NCBI GenBank assembly: GCA_023388355.1
Contig: JAEWGI010000035.1
Coordinates: 1 to 64,000, forward strand
Length of the DNA stretch: 64,000 bases
Direction: 5' to 3'
Source of the DNA: Pseudomonadota bacterium
GTDB taxonomy: Bacteria > Pseudomonadota > Gammaproteobacteria > Xanthomonadales > Xanthomonadaceae
Positions 33,339-44,862 of the stretch are shown one piece after another. The notes beneath the pieces are model-generated. The model had not been told where the DNA came from, did no database searches, and saw only the letters and a program-made list of their open reading frames with translations. The position numbers and the translations under genes were made by a program. Position 1 is the first letter of the stretch, and each line of letters opens with the position of its first letter.

Positions 33339-34664
33339 ATGAGCAGCAGCGGCACGGGCACGGACTGGATTGCATCGCGGGGCGCGCCGTTGCGCGGCTC
33401 GATCGCGGTGCCGGGCGACAAGTCGGTCTCGCACCGCGCGATCATGCTGGCCTCGCTGGCCGACGGCACCTCGCGCATCGACGGCTTCCTGGAAGGCGAG
33501 GATGCGCGCGCGACCGAATCCATCTTCCGCCGCATGGGCGTGCGGATCGAGGTGCCGGGCCCGGGCCGGCGCGTTGTCCATGGCGTTGGCCTGCACGGCC
33601 TGCGCGCGCCCGACGGCGCGCTCGACTGCGGCAACGCCGGCACCGGCATGCGCCTGCTGGCGGGCCTGCTGGCGGGCCAGTCCTTCGATACCACCCTGGT
33701 CGGCGACGCCTCGCTGTCGAAGCGGCCGATGCGCCGCGTGACCGCGCCGCTGGCGCGGATGGGCGCGCGCATCGACACCGGCGAAGGCGGCGTGCCGCCG
33801 CTGCGCATCCACGGCGGCAGTGCGCTGCAGGGCGTCGACATCGAAACCGAAGTGGCCAGCGCGCAGGTCAAATCCGCGCTGCTGCTGGCCGGCCTGTACG
33901 CGCAGGGCGCGACCACCGTGCGCGAACCGCACCCGACCCGCGACTACACCGAGCGCATGCTGCAGGCGCTGGGCTGCCCGATCGAATTCTCGCCCGGCTA
34001 CGCCCGCCTCGAAGGCGGCCACCGGCTGGTCGCGCGCGACATCGTGGTGCCGGCGGATTTCTCGTCGGCCGCGTTCTTCATCGTCGCAGCCAGCCTGGTG
34101 CCAGGATCGGAGCTGGAGCTGCGCAGCGTCGGCATGAATCCGCGCCGCAGCGGCCTGCTGCACGTGCTGCGGGCGATGGGCGCGGACATCGGGGAGACGC
34201 CGGCCGGAGAGCAGGGCGGCGAGCCGGTCAGCGACCTGCGCGTGCGCCACGCGCAGCTGCGCGGGATCGAAGTGCCGGTCGCACACGTGGCCGACATGAT
34301 CGACGAGTTCCCGGCGCTGTTCATCGCCGCGGCCTGCGCGCAGGGCGATACCGTGGTCCGCGGCGCGGCCGAGCTGAGGGTCAAGGAATCCGACCGCATC
34401 GCCGCCATGGCGACGGGGCTGCGCAGCCTGGGCGCGCACGTGGACGAGACCCCGGATGGCGCCACCATCCGCGGCGGCGCGCGGCTGGGCACGGGCGCGG
34501 TCGAGAGCCACGGCGACCACCGCATCGCGATGTCGTTCGCGATCGCCGCGCAGCTGGCCGAGGGTGAGGTCCGGATCCGCGACATCGACAACGTCGCGAC
34601 CTCGTTCCCGGGCTTCGATGCGCTGGCGCGCGGCGCGGGCTTCGGCCTGCGCCAGGCCGACTGA
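33339..34664 (+). CDS. aroA: 3-phosphoshikimate 1-carboxyvinyltransferase (EPSP synthase)
   Basis: This 441-aa protein has the EPSPS signatures: GDKSVSHRAIMLASLADG (~28-45), LDCGNAGTGMRLLAGLLAG (~96-114), LSKRPMRRV, and RVKESDRIAAMATGL (~345-360), with GDHRIAMSFAIAA near the end. It adds enolpyruvate to shikimate-3-phosphate in the aromatic pathway, feeding chorismate to PheA encoded just upstream. The start at 33339 (MSSSGTGTDW) is preceded by AGGA. The spacing of 100 bases from pheA still allows co-transcription. Confidence 0.96.
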   Translation: MSSSGTGTDWIASRGAPLRGSIAVPGDKSVSHRAIMLASLADGTSRIDGFLEGEDARATESIFRRMGVRIEVPGPGRRVVHGVGLHGLRAPDGALDCGNAGTGMRLLAGLLAGQSFDTTLVGDASLSKRPMRRVTAPLARMGARIDTGEGGVPPLRIHGGSALQGVDIETEVASAQVKSALLLAGLYAQGATTVREPHPTRDYTERMLQALGCPIEFSPGYARLEGGHRLVARDIVVPADFSSAAFFIVAASLVPGSELELRSVGMNPRRSGLLHVLRAMGADIGETPAGEQGGEPVSDLRVRHAQLRGIEVPVAHVADMIDEFPALFIAAACAQGDTVVRGAAELRVKESDRIAAMATGLRSLGAHVDETPDGATIRGGARLGTGAVESHGDHRIAMSFAIAAQLAEGEVRIRDIDNVATSFPGFDALARGAGFGLRQAD

Positions 34665-34811
34665 GGCGCATCCGCCTGCGCCGGGACCGGCGCGACAACG
34701 CCTTCTGCATGCGCGCCTCTGCATGCCGCCTTGGCGCATGACCCGGACGCTGCGCGCGGTCCGGGCGGGGGCTGAAACCGTTCCTGCGGCAGGCCGTGTG
34801 CAGCGCCGCCG

Positions 34812-35378
34812 TCACATCGCCTGAAGCCGGAAATCCACCGGCACCCGGACGCTCGAAGCGACCGCCTTGCCGTTGTGGATCGCCGGTTCGAAGCTCCAGT
34901 CGCGCACCGCCCGCAGCGCGGCACCGTCCAGCTCGCGCGAGCCGCTGCGGCTCGCGATCGAAACCTCGTCGGGCTGGCCGTCGGGCCCGACCTCCACCTC
35001 CAGCACCACCGTGCCCTGTTCGCCGGCTCGCCGGGCGGCTGCAGGATATTCGGGCGCCGGGCTGGTGAGCGGGCGAGCGCCGCGGTCGGGCAGGGTCGGG
35101 ACGGGAGCGGCGCGCTCGCGTGCGGTGGTTTCGCGCGATGCAGGCGGCTCCGACACCGGCGATTGCGAGGGTTGCGGAACCGTCTCCTCGATCGGCACCA
35201 CTTCCGGCGGCAGGCTGCGGTCGTCGTGGCGGCCGAGAAAATACCAGGCGGTGGCGATCACCACGATCAGCAGCAGCAGCCACAGCAGCAGGGGGGCGTC
35301 CGCGCGACGGCGCGGGGCCGGGTCCTCCGGGCGCGATCGGGGATCGGCGGCGGGGTGTTGCGGCAGGGGATCGGACAT
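34812..35378 (-). CDS. TonB-type energy transducer 1
   Basis: This 188-aa protein has one membrane helix near the N-terminus (LLLWLLLLIVVIATAWYFL, ~28-46), a periplasmic Pro/Ser/Glu linker, and a C-terminal TonB domain (~100-188) with SPAPEYPAAARRAGEQGTVVLEVEVGPDGQPDEVSI, ALRAVRDWSFEPAIHNGKAV. Short TonB-like proteins of this sort couple to ExbBD or other outer-membrane functions. It lies beside a paralogue with the same layout in the same direction (90 bases apart); no ExbBD or receptor genes are near, so the partner is unknown. Confidence 0.85.
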   Translation of the reverse strand: MSDPLPQHPAADPRSRPEDPAPRRRADAPLLLWLLLLIVVIATAWYFLGRHDDRSLPPEVVPIEETVPQPSQSPVSEPPASRETTARERAAPVPTLPDRGARPLTSPAPEYPAAARRAGEQGTVVLEVEVGPDGQPDEVSIASRSGSRELDGAALRAVRDWSFEPAIHNGKAVASSVRVPVDFRLQAM

Positions 35379-35468
35379 CGATCGGTTCCTCGTCAGGCGT
35401 TGCGAGGACGATTCCACGATTGCCGTCGACGACCGGTCGCCGCGGCGTCAACGGCCGGTGAGCGCCGC

Positions 35469-37517
<2,049 letters not shown>

Positions 37518-37893
37518 GGGCCGCATTCCGGCACGGTGGCGCTGGCGGGCGCCACCATGCCGTTTCCGCTCGGAACAGGTCGATGTCCCGCCACTTCGAC
37601 ACGCCGTCCACGACCTCGCCGAGCATGGTGTTCATCTTGTCGGTGCTGTCGTTGGAGATGTTGGTGCTGGCGGCGAACCCGAAGCCGTCGCTGCGCCGGC
37701 GGAGGACCGACATGGTTCCGCTCATCTCCCCGTAGTGGGCGCAGGACGCGGGCAGCACGGTCTGGTGGCGCATGAAACGCAGCAGCCGGTCGCATGGCCC
37801 TGGGGCGAACGATGTTGGAGGAAGGCGCAGATGGGCCAACGGCTTTCCTGCGAGTGACCGGTACCCGCGCGCAGGCGCGCGGGTGCAGGCGGT
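37518..37893. other. Intergenic stretch after serS with an odd lower-GC open frame
   Basis: The ~375 bases hold no recognised gene. On the minus strand from about 37725 one frame reads MSGTMSVLRRRSDGFGFAASTNISNDSTDKMNT..., less GC-rich than the surroundings, but it runs on into the antisense of serS, lacks a family, and has no good ribosome site. A GC-rich hairpin (ACCCGCGCGC-AGG-CGCGCGGGT, ~37863-37885) lies just beyond azoR and might act as its terminator. Confidence 0.4.
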
Positions 37894-38472
37894 TCAGGCA
37901 GCTTCCCGTTCGGGTACGGGCAGGACGGCCAGCGCGCCGTCGATCGCCGCGGCGCGCTGTTCAGGCGAAAGCGCCACCCCGTCGGCGCGCACGAATTCCA
38001 GGTCGACGATGCCGAAGAAACCCAGCACCTGGCGCAGGTAGGGTTCGACGAAATCGGTTGGCTGTCCCGCATGCGCACCGCCGGCCGAGGCCACCACGAT
38101 CACGCGCTTGCCGCCGGCCAGCCCTTCGGGCCCGTCGGCGGTGTAGCGGAAGGTGCGGCCGCGCACGGCGAGGCGGTCGATCCAGGCCTTGAGCGTGGAC
38201 GGGATGCCGAAGTTGTACATCGGCGCGCCCACCACCACCACGTCGGCATCGAGGAATTCGCGCAGCGCCGCCTCGGCGCGGGCGGCCTCCAGCGCGTCCT
38301 CGCCGGCCAGGCTGGTTGCCGACAGATGCGGCAGCGGATCGCGCGCCAGGTCGCGGACGGTGACCTCCAGCCCGGGCAGGGCGACGCGCCAGCGTGCGAC
38401 GACGGCGGCGGTGAGCTCGCGGCTGACCGACTGGTCGCCCAGCAGACTCGAATCGACATGCAGCAGTTTCAT
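37894..38472 (-). CDS. azoR: FMN-dependent NADH-azoreductase
   Basis: This 192-aa flavodoxin-fold protein matches AzoR: MKLLHVDSSLLGDQSVSRELTAAVV (phosphate-binding region), then DADVVVVGAPMYNFGIPSTLKAWIDRLAVRGRTFRYT and GKRVIVVASAGG. It reduces quinones and azo compounds with NADH, protecting against electrophile stress. It is transcribed divergently from a LysR gene that probably controls it; the 114-base space between them contains a palindrome AACATATGTT. Confidence 0.92.
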   Translation of the reverse strand: MKLLHVDSSLLGDQSVSRELTAAVVARWRVALPGLEVTVRDLARDPLPHLSATSLAGEDALEAARAEAALREFLDADVVVVGAPMYNFGIPSTLKAWIDRLAVRGRTFRYTADGPEGLAGGKRVIVVASAGGAHAGQPTDFVEPYLRQVLGFFGIVDLEFVRADGVALSPEQRAAAIDGALAVLPVPEREAA

Positions 38473-38516
38473 GGGGTTGTTTCCAGGTTTCCGCCGGCGG
38501 GCGCCGGCACCCGGGG

Positions 38517-38526
38517 AACATATGTT
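38517..38526. promoter_or_regulatory. Palindrome in the azoR-lysR divergent region
   Basis: A perfect 10-bp palindrome AACATATGTT lies 45 bases upstream of the azoR start and 61 bases upstream of the lysR start. It stands out as AT-rich in a GC-rich region and is a candidate binding site for the divergent LysR regulator, although it lacks the classic T-N11-A spacing. Confidence 0.4.
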
Positions 38527-38586
38527 GTTGCGCGCATGGAATAAACATGATGAAATGCCACGCATTGTTCTATAAAGGAGGGTGGC

Positions 38587-39603
38587 GTGCAGGACCTCAA
38601 CGATCTGTACTACTTCGCGGTGGTGGTCGACCACGGCGGATTCGCCGCTGCCGAACGCGCACTGGGCATTCCCAAGTCGCGCCTGAGCCGGCGCATCAGC
38701 CAGCTCGAGAACGACCTGGGCGTGCGCCTGCTGCAGCGTTCCACCCGCCGCTTCGCCGTCACCGACGTCGGCCAGAGCGTGTACCGGCACGCGCAGTCGA
38801 TGCTGGCCGAGGCCACCGCCGCGCGCGAGGTGGTCGACCGCCTGAGCGCCGAGCCGCGCGGCGTGGTCAAGGTCAGCGTGCCGGTGGGCATCGCCCAGCA
38901 GCTGATGCCCAAGCTGCTGCCCGACTTCCTCGCCCGCTATCCCGAGGTGCGGGTGCAGATGCACGTCAGCAACCGGCGCGTGGACGTGATCAACGAAGGC
39001 TTCGACGTGGCGATCCGGGTGCGCACGAAGTTCGACGACGACGGCAGCCTGATCATGCGCAGCTTCGGCCAGATACAGGAACTGCTGGTGGCCAGTCCGC
39101 GCTACCTCGACGGGGCCGGACGTCCGTCCGTGCCCGAGGACCTGGCCGCGCACACCTCGATGACCATGGGCGAGGAAGAAGGCCGCCAGCGCTGGGAGCT
39201 GCAGGGTCGCGATGGCGAGGTGCGCCGGATCGAACTCAAGCCGCGCGTGTCCGGCTTCGACTTCCCGATGCTGATGGAGCTGGCCAAGCAGGGCCTGGGC
39301 ATCACCATGCTGCCCGAGACGATGTGCGCCGACGCGGTGCGCAGCGGTGCGCTGGAGGTGGTGCTGCCCGAATGGCGCCTGCCGCAGGGCGTGGCGCACG
39401 CGGTGTTCGCATCGCGTCGCGGCATGCTGCCGGCGGTGCGCGTGTTCATCGACTTCCTGGCCGAGAAGCTGCCGTCGCTGATCGAGGAATCCAGCCTCAA
39501 CTGCCGCCACTGCGGCAAGGACGGCAAGGACGGCAGGGCTGCCGGGACGCAGCCTCCACCGCAGCGCCCCGAGCCCCCGGCCGTGCATGCGACAATGGCC
39601 TGA
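38587..39603 (+). CDS. LysR family regulator
   Basis: This 338-aa protein starts at GTG with a strong AAAGGAGG ribosome site. Residues ~1-60 are the LysR winged helix (LNDLYYFAVVVDHGGFAAAERALGIPKSRLSRRISQLENDLGVRLLQRSTR). The effector domain follows to ~300. The C-terminus has an extra tail with SSLNCRHCGKDGKDGRAAG, containing a CxxC pair that might bind metal or respond to redox, then a Pro-rich end. It is divergent from azoR, the common layout for quinone- or thiol-stress control. Confidence 0.9.
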   Translation: MQDLNDLYYFAVVVDHGGFAAAERALGIPKSRLSRRISQLENDLGVRLLQRSTRRFAVTDVGQSVYRHAQSMLAEATAAREVVDRLSAEPRGVVKVSVPVGIAQQLMPKLLPDFLARYPEVRVQMHVSNRRVDVINEGFDVAIRVRTKFDDDGSLIMRSFGQIQELLVASPRYLDGAGRPSVPEDLAAHTSMTMGEEEGRQRWELQGRDGEVRRIELKPRVSGFDFPMLMELAKQGLGITMLPETMCADAVRSGALEVVLPEWRLPQGVAHAVFASRRGMLPAVRVFIDFLAEKLPSLIEESSLNCRHCGKDGKDGRAAGTQPPPQRPEPPAVHATMA

Positions 39604-39649
39604 CCGTTCCGGGCCGCCCCCGAGGTACGTATCGGCGCGATACGGATGC

Positions 39650-39686
39650 AGAAGGGTGGCAGGGTGGTCGATCGCGGCGGTCTTGA
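39650..39686 (+). repeat. Degenerate copy of the 5' half of tRNA-Ser
   Basis: The sequence AGAAGGGTGGCAGGGTGGTC, continuing to the TCTTGA at 39681-39686, aligns base for base with the start of the tRNA-Ser gene 114 bases downstream with only a few changes. The D-arm and variable parts then diverge and no acceptor 3' strand follows. It looks like a partial tRNA duplication or remnant, not a functional tRNA. Confidence 0.6.
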
Positions 39687-39763
39687 CCCGCAGGCCGCAG
39701 GCTGGAGGGAACAGCGGCGCGGCCGCTGGTCAAACCGCCGGGTGGAAGCAGGCAGTTCAGTCC

Positions 39764-39851
39764 GGAAGGGTGGCAGAGTGGTCGATTGCAGCGGTCTTGA
39801 AAACCGCCGATGCGCAAGCATCCGTGGGTTCGAATCCCACCCCTTCCGCCA
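39764..39851 (+). tRNA. tRNA-Ser (TGA anticodon)
   Basis: This 88-base tRNA begins GGAAGGGTGGCAGAGTGGTC, has the anticodon arm GCGGT-CTTGAAA-ACCGC with anticodon TGA (reads UCA), a long class II variable arm (GATGCGCAAGCATC), the T arm GTGGGTTCGAATCCCAC and the acceptor end CCCTTCCGCCA with CCA encoded. All stems pair. Confidence 0.97.
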
Positions 39852-39938
39852 GATTCTCCCTGCGGTCGATGCGCTGATGCGCGCGCCGGCGCTGCCGGGC
39901 GATATCCGGCACGCCGCGTTCCGCACGGCACGGCCCGC

Positions 39939-40256
39939 ATGAAAACCTTCTTCCTCTTCCTGCTCACCGCACTTGCCGAGATCGTCGGCTGCTACCTGCC
40001 GTACCTGTGGCTCAAACAGGGCCGTTCCGTCTGGCTGCTGCTGCCGGCGGCGCTGAGCCTGGCGCTGTTCGTATGGCTGCTGAGCCTGCACGACACCGCC
40101 GCCGGCCGCGTCTATGCCGCGTACGGCGGGGTGTACGTGGCGACCGCGCTGATGTGGCTGTGGGTGGTGGACGGCGTGCGGCCGACGTCGTGGGATCTCG
40201 CCGGCGTGGCGGTGGTGCTGCTGGGCATGGGTATCATCATGTTCCAGCCGCGTTGA
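39939..40256 (+). CDS. YnfA family (UPF0060) small membrane protein
   Basis: This 105-aa protein has four membrane helices and the family signature: [72 protein letters not shown]. It is full length. YnfA proteins resemble small multidrug resistance transporters; a drug-export role has been proposed for some relatives, not established here. Confidence 0.9.
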   Translation: MKTFFLFLLTALAEIVGCYLPYLWLKQGRSVWLLLPAALSLALFVWLLSLHDTAAGRVYAAYGGVYVATALMWLWVVDGVRPTSWDLAGVAVVLLGMGIIMFQPR

Positions 40257-40443
40257 GCGCGCTGCGCGCCGGCGGATCCGCTCCGTTTCCATGCTTTGCG
40301 AAGCGGCGTGCACGACGGTGCAGCGGGCCCGGTCCGGCGATTTCCACGCGCGCTGCGCACCGGCATCCGCCTGGTCGGGTTGCGTGCGGGCTGCGCATGG
40401 CGCTAGCCTCGCTGCGGGGTTGGGCTCTCGGGGGACGACAGGG

Positions 40444-41088
40444 ATGACGATCCGGGTATTCATGGTCGACGACCATGCGCTGGTCCGTGCAGGGATGCGC
40501 ATGATCCTTTCCGGTGAAACCGACATCGAGGTGGTCGGCGAAGCCGAGAGCGGCGAGGCCGCGCTGCCGCTGATCCGCAAGCTCAGGCCCGACGTGGTGC
40601 TGTGCGACCTGCACCTGCCCGGCGTGAGCGGGCTGGAAGTCACCGAGCGCGTGGTCAGGGGCAAGCACGCGCGGGTGATCGTGGTGTCGGTGCTGGAGGA
40701 CGGGCCGATGCCGCGCAAGCTGATCGAGGCGGGTGCGTCCGGCTACGTCGGCAAGGGCGGCGATTCCACCGAACTGCTGCGCGCAGTGCGCGACGTGGCG
40801 CGCGGCAAGCGCTACCTGGCGGCGGGGATCGCGCAGAAGCTTGCGCTGTCGGGGCTCGATGGGTCGCAGTCGCCGTTCGACGAACTGTCGCCGCGCGAAC
40901 TGGAGATCGCGATGCTGCTGGTGCAGGGCCTGCGCCAGGAAGACATCGCCAGGAAGCTCAGCCTGAGCCCGAAGACGGTCAACACCCACAAGTCGCGGCT
41001 GTTCGCCAAGCTGGGGATCGAGGACAACATCGCGCTGGCGCGCCTGGCCAGCCAGTACGGACTGCTGGATCCGGCGCTGGTGCTGTGA
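40444..41088 (+). CDS. GacA/UvrY-type response regulator
   Basis: This 214-aa protein has a receiver domain (VFMVDDHALVRAGMRMILS with acidic pocket, phospho-acceptor Asp in VVLCDLHLPGVSGLEV at ~54, Lys in GYVGKGG at ~104) and a LuxR-type helix-turn-helix (LSPRELEIAMLLVQGLRQEDIARKLSLSPKTVNTHKSRLFAKLGI, ~140-190). Length and motifs match GacA/UvrY, which activates small RNAs that antagonise CsrA. The start at 40444 follows a GGGGGACGACAGGG stretch. The sensor kinase is not in this window. It is convergent with rne. Confidence 0.88.
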   Translation: MTIRVFMVDDHALVRAGMRMILSGETDIEVVGEAESGEAALPLIRKLRPDVVLCDLHLPGVSGLEVTERVVRGKHARVIVVSVLEDGPMPRKLIEAGASGYVGKGGDSTELLRAVRDVARGKRYLAAGIAQKLALSGLDGSQSPFDELSPRELEIAMLLVQGLRQEDIARKLSLSPKTVNTHKSRLFAKLGIEDNIALARLASQYGLLDPALVL

Positions 41089-41248
41089 GACCGCGCGCAT
41101 GACGGTGTTGCAGGCGCCGTAGGAACCGCAGGGGCCGCTTCAGCCGCGACGGACGGTGGACGGGCAAGGGTGCCGCTGCCACCTCGCCTCCAGACACGCA
41201 TCCCGGGCGCCCGCTGCCCTGCAGGCGCCCGGAGTACAGCGCCGCTAC

Positions 41249-44200
41249 TCAGGCGCTGCGGCTGGTGGTGGTATCCACCGCGTCCGGTTCCCCGTCGACA
41301 TTGCCCGCGTCGGCATCAGCCTCCGCATCAGCCTCCGCCTCCGCATCGATGGCGTCGGCTGCGGCGGTGGCCGGCGATGGTTCGGGCGGACGCGGCGCTT
41401 CCGGTGCCGGGGCGTCGAACAGTCCAGGCGCCGCGGGTGCCTTCGCGGCAGGGACCTGTTCCGGCTCCGGCCGCGACTCCACCGCCGCGATCGCGACCTC
41501 GACCGGAGCGGCTGCGCGGGGCGCGTCTTCGGGCTGGGTCACGGCGCTGTGGGCGAGCAGATCGGCCGGAGCAGCTCCGCTTTCACCGACGTCGGCCACC
41601 GGCGTCTGCGGCGCGGTCGGCTCCGCCTGCGCCGTCCGTGCAGGTGCGTCGGCAGTGCCATCCTGTCCGGCAGCGACCTGCGTCGCCGCTTCGACCGGAT
41701 CGGCAGCCTGCACGGCGGTGCCGGGCGAGGCGACGACCGGATCCGGTGAGGCAGTCGCCGGGCGGGGCAGGGGATCGGCGGAGGCCGCGGCTTCGGGGGC
41801 GACGTCCGCGGGTGCGCTGGCCGTCGCGACAGGCGCGGCGGTCGGACCACGCGCTGCGTACACGGCGGTCGTGCGTTCCGGGCGCGGGCTCCGGGCAGGT
41901 GCCTGCGCGCCGGCCGTTGACGGTTCCGGTGCCTGCGGCGCGGCCGGGTCGTCGAACTCGAACTCCGGCTGGGCGCGGCGTGCGGCGGACGCAGCGGCCG
42001 CTTCCTCCTCGCTCTGGGCTTCGTCGTCCTGGTCCTGGTCGTCGTCCAGGCCATCGGCGGAAGCGCCCGTGCCTTCGCCGGAGCCACGGCGACGACGGCG
42101 TCCGCCGCGACGTCCGCGCCGGCGGCGGCTGGCGGTCGAACCCTCGTCGCCACCGGCGGTGCCGGCGGCCTCGCCTTCGCGCTCCGGGCCTGTGGCGCGG
42201 GCGTCGTCTGCGCCTGCAGACTCGGGCGTCGGCACCGGTGCCGGCGCCTGGGCGGGCGCAACCGCGCTGTCCGGCACGGGTGCGGGTGCGGTCAGCCCGC
42301 TGTCGGGCGCGCCGTCGGCGACGACGGGTGCCGCGACGACCGCGGCGGCGGCTGCCTTCTCCGCCTGTTCCGGGGCGCGCGGTGGCCGCGGCTGGCGCTG
42401 CTTCTTCGGTGCCGGGGCCTGCCCGGCTTGAGCGGACTGACCGGGCTGGCCCTGCTGCTGCGCCTGGCGCGGCTGCTGGGCGCGAGGCTGCTGGCCCTGG
42501 CGCGGCTCCTTCTGCTGGCCATTGTCGGACTGGCCGCCGGCATCGCGACGCGAGCCCTTGCCGCCGCGTCCACCGCGCCCCGAGCGACTGCCGCGCTCAC
42601 CGCGTTCACTGCGCTCACCGCGCTCACCGCCCGCCTCGCCGCGCTGCGGCTTCGCCGCGCGGGGCGGGGCAGTTGGCTGCGGCTGCGCTTCGCCGACGAA
42701 GATGCGTCGCACCCATCCAAACAGACCACCGCCGGCTGCCGCCGCTGCGACGGGCGCCGGCTCGGGCGCGCGCTGCGGAGCCATCGCTGCGGGGGCCGGT
42801 ACGGCCTCCGGCTGTGGCTCGCGGATCGGCGCGGGCTGCGACGGGCGCACGTTGGTCACCGCCGGCGGCGGGATGTTGAGGTTGTTCTTGTTCAGCGAGA
42901 TCGTCGCCACCCGGCGCGGCGTGCCGCGCTGGTAGCTCGGGCGCGCGCTTTCCTCGCCCAGCTCGTTCTCGCGCAGGCGCGTGACCTCGTAGTGCGGCGT
43001 GTGCAGCTGCTCGTCGGCGACGATCACGATCGGCGCGCTGTGGCGCTTCTCGATCTCGGCCAGCGCGCCGCGCTTCTCGTTGAGCAGGAAGTTGGCGATC
43101 TCGACCGGCGCCTGCACCAGCACCTGGCCGGTGTTGTCCTTCATCGCGTGCTCTTCTGCGACGCGGATGATCGACAGGCTCAGCGACTCCACGCTGCGCA
43201 TGCGGCCGTGGCCTTCGCAGCGCGGGCAGACGATCTGGCTCGACTCGCCCAGGCTCGCGCGCAGGCGCTGGCGGCTCATTTCCAGCAGGCCGAACTTGGA
43301 GATGCGGCCCAGCTGCACGCGCGCGCGGTCGTACTTGAGCGCATTCTGCAGCTTGCCCTCGACCTCGCGCTGGTGCTTGCCCGAGTCCATGTCGATGAAG
43401 TCGATCACCACCAGGCCGCCCAGGTCGCGCAGGCGCATCTGGCGCGCGACCTCCTCGGCCGCCTCCAGGTTGGTGTTGAACGCGGTGGTCTCGATGTCGG
43501 CGCCCTTGGTGGCGCGCGCCGAGTTCACGTCGATCGCGGTCAGCGCCTCGGTCTGGTCGATCACCAGCGCGCCGCCCGAGGGCAGGCGCACGGTGCGCTC
43601 GTAGGCCGATTCGATCTGCGATTCGATCTGGTAGCGGTTGAACAGCGGGACGTCGTCGGTGTAGTGCTTGAGCTTGCGCAGGTTGTGCGGCATCACCTGC
43701 TCGACGAATTCCTTCGCCTCCTGGTACATCTCCGGGGTGTCGACCAAGATCTCGCCGATGTCGGCGCGCATGTAGTCGCGCAGGGCGCGGGTGATCAGGC
43801 GCGACTCCTGGTAGATCAGGAACGGCGAGGGCTTGCTCAGCGCGGCCTCGGCGATCGCGCGCCAGATGGAGAGCAGGTAGTCCAGGTCCCACTGCAGCTC
43901 TTCGGCGTCGCGGCCGACGCCGGCGGTGCGGATGATCACCCCCATCTCGTCGGGGATCTGCAGCGCGTCCATTGCCTTCTTCAGCTCGGCGCGGTCGTCG
44001 CCCTCGATCCGGCGCGACACGCCGCCCGCGGTGGGCGAGTTGGGCATCAGCACCATGTAGCGGCCGGCCAGCGAGATGAACGTGGTCAGGGCGGCGCCCT
44101 TGTTGCCGCGCTCTTCCTTGTCGACCTGGACCACGACCTCCTGGCCTTCGCGCAGGAGTTCCTTGATGTTGCCGGAGCGGTGGTCGGCGCCGGCCTGGAA

Positions 44201-44431
44201 GTAGTCGCGGGAGATTTCCTTCAGCGGCAGGAAGCCGTGGCGTTCCGAACCGTATTCGACGAAGGCCGCCTCGAGGGACGGTTCGAGCCGGGTGATGCGG
44301 CCCTTGTAGATGTTGGACTTCTTCTGTTCGCGGGACGGCTGTTCGATGTCGATGTCGTACAGGGACTGGCCGTCGACGATGGCCACGCGCAGTTCTTCGG
44401 CCTGCGTGGCGTTGATGAGCATTCGCTTCAT
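41249..44431 (-). CDS. rne: Ribonuclease E
   Basis: This 1060-aa protein has the full RNase E catalytic half: [30 protein letters not shown], an S1 domain (~38-125), catalytic acidic residues in [13 protein letters not shown] (~302) and [15 protein letters not shown] (~345), and the Zn-link [11 protein letters not shown] (~402). Beyond ~500 the chain is a low-complexity scaffold: Arg/Gly/Ser-rich and Gln-rich stretches ([23 protein letters not shown], then QQ-rich), a second Arg-rich patch ([15 protein letters not shown]), and a long Ala/Pro/Glu/Ser tail. RNase E starts mRNA decay and processes rRNA and tRNA. The divergent neighbour is rluC, the conserved pairing. Confidence 0.95.
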   Translation of the reverse strand: MKRMLINATQAEELRVAIVDGQSLYDIDIEQPSREQKKSNIYKGRITRLEPSLEAAFVEYGSERHGFLPLKEISRDYFQAGADHRSGNIKELLREGQEVVVQVDKEERGNKGAALTTFISLAGRYMVLMPNSPTAGGVSRRIEGDDRAELKKAMDALQIPDEMGVIIRTAGVGRDAEELQWDLDYLLSIWRAIAEAALSKPSPFLIYQESRLITRALRDYMRADIGEILVDTPEMYQEAKEFVEQVMPHNLRKLKHYTDDVPLFNRYQIESQIESAYERTVRLPSGGALVIDQTEALTAIDVNSARATKGADIETTAFNTNLEAAEEVARQMRLRDLGGLVVIDFIDMDSGKHQREVEGKLQNALKYDRARVQLGRISKFGLLEMSRQRLRASLGESSQIVCPRCEGHGRMRSVESLSLSIIRVAEEHAMKDNTGQVLVQAPVEIANFLLNEKRGALAEIEKRHSAPIVIVADEQLHTPHYEVTRLRENELGEESARPSYQRGTPRRVATISLNKNNLNIPPPAVTNVRPSQPAPIREPQPEAVPAPAAMAPQRAPEPAPVAAAAAGGGLFGWVRRIFVGEAQPQPTAPPRAAKPQRGEAGGERGERSERGERGSRSGRGGRGGKGSRRDAGGQSDNGQQKEPRQGQQPRAQQPRQAQQQGQPGQSAQAGQAPAPKKQRQPRPPRAPEQAEKAAAAAVVAAPVVADGAPDSGLTAPAPVPDSAVAPAQAPAPVPTPESAGADDARATGPEREGEAAGTAGGDEGSTASRRRRGRRGGRRRRRGSGEGTGASADGLDDDQDQDDEAQSEEEAAAASAARRAQPEFEFDDPAAPQAPEPSTAGAQAPARSPRPERTTAVYAARGPTAAPVATASAPADVAPEAAASADPLPRPATASPDPVVASPGTAVQAADPVEAATQVAAGQDGTADAPARTAQAEPTAPQTPVADVGESGAAPADLLAHSAVTQPEDAPRAAAPVEVAIAAVESRPEPEQVPAAKAPAAPGLFDAPAPEAPRPPEPSPATAAADAIDAEAEADAEADADAGNVDGEPDAVDTTTSRSA

Positions 44432-44862
44432 TGTGTGCGTTCCTCGCGCTTGCCGCTGCACGCGCTCGATGAGCGTGTGCAGGCGCGCGGAACGCCGGGG
44501 CGTTTCGCCTGGAGCTTCGGTTGGCCGCCAGCCGCGCATGCGCAGCGGCGATCCCGGGTTTCCAGCGCTACGACACCACGGCGGACCGCGGGAGCGCTTC
44601 AAATCAAAAAGTGTTGCAGGGCCGGCGGCTGCCTCGGGTCGGCCTGTCTGGGCCGGCTCTCGCGCCGCGCGGGACATGTTCAGCACCATTGCCTTGGCAA
44701 CGGGCGATATCCGGAGCTGCCGTCCAGCCGCTAACATGGCCGCCCCGAGGGCGGTGGCCGCGTACTGGCACGGACCTCGCGGAAGGCGGGCTTTCGACCC
44801 GTGATCTTCCAGCGAAATCAGCACCTTATCTCGCCCGGCGAGTGTAGCAGATAAACCAGATC
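44432..44862. other. Long divergent rne-rluC intergenic region (rne 5' leader expected)
   Basis: The 431 bases between rne (minus) and rluC (plus) have no coding character. In other gammaproteobacteria the long rne leader carries hairpins used for autoregulation, and the length here fits. A lower-GC patch at 44598-44614 (TCAAATCAAAAAGTGTT) stands out. No clear -35/-10 pair could be fixed for either gene. Confidence 0.5.

Noticed and set aside
39650..39700. Second tRNA-Ser gene
   Set aside because: Only the 5' half matches; the anticodon stem cannot pair and there is no 3' acceptor strand.
42428..44734. Open frame of 768 codons opposite rne
   Set aside because: It mirrors the conserved RNase E sequence on the other strand; composition is His/Arg/Ala/Val-rich with no domain.
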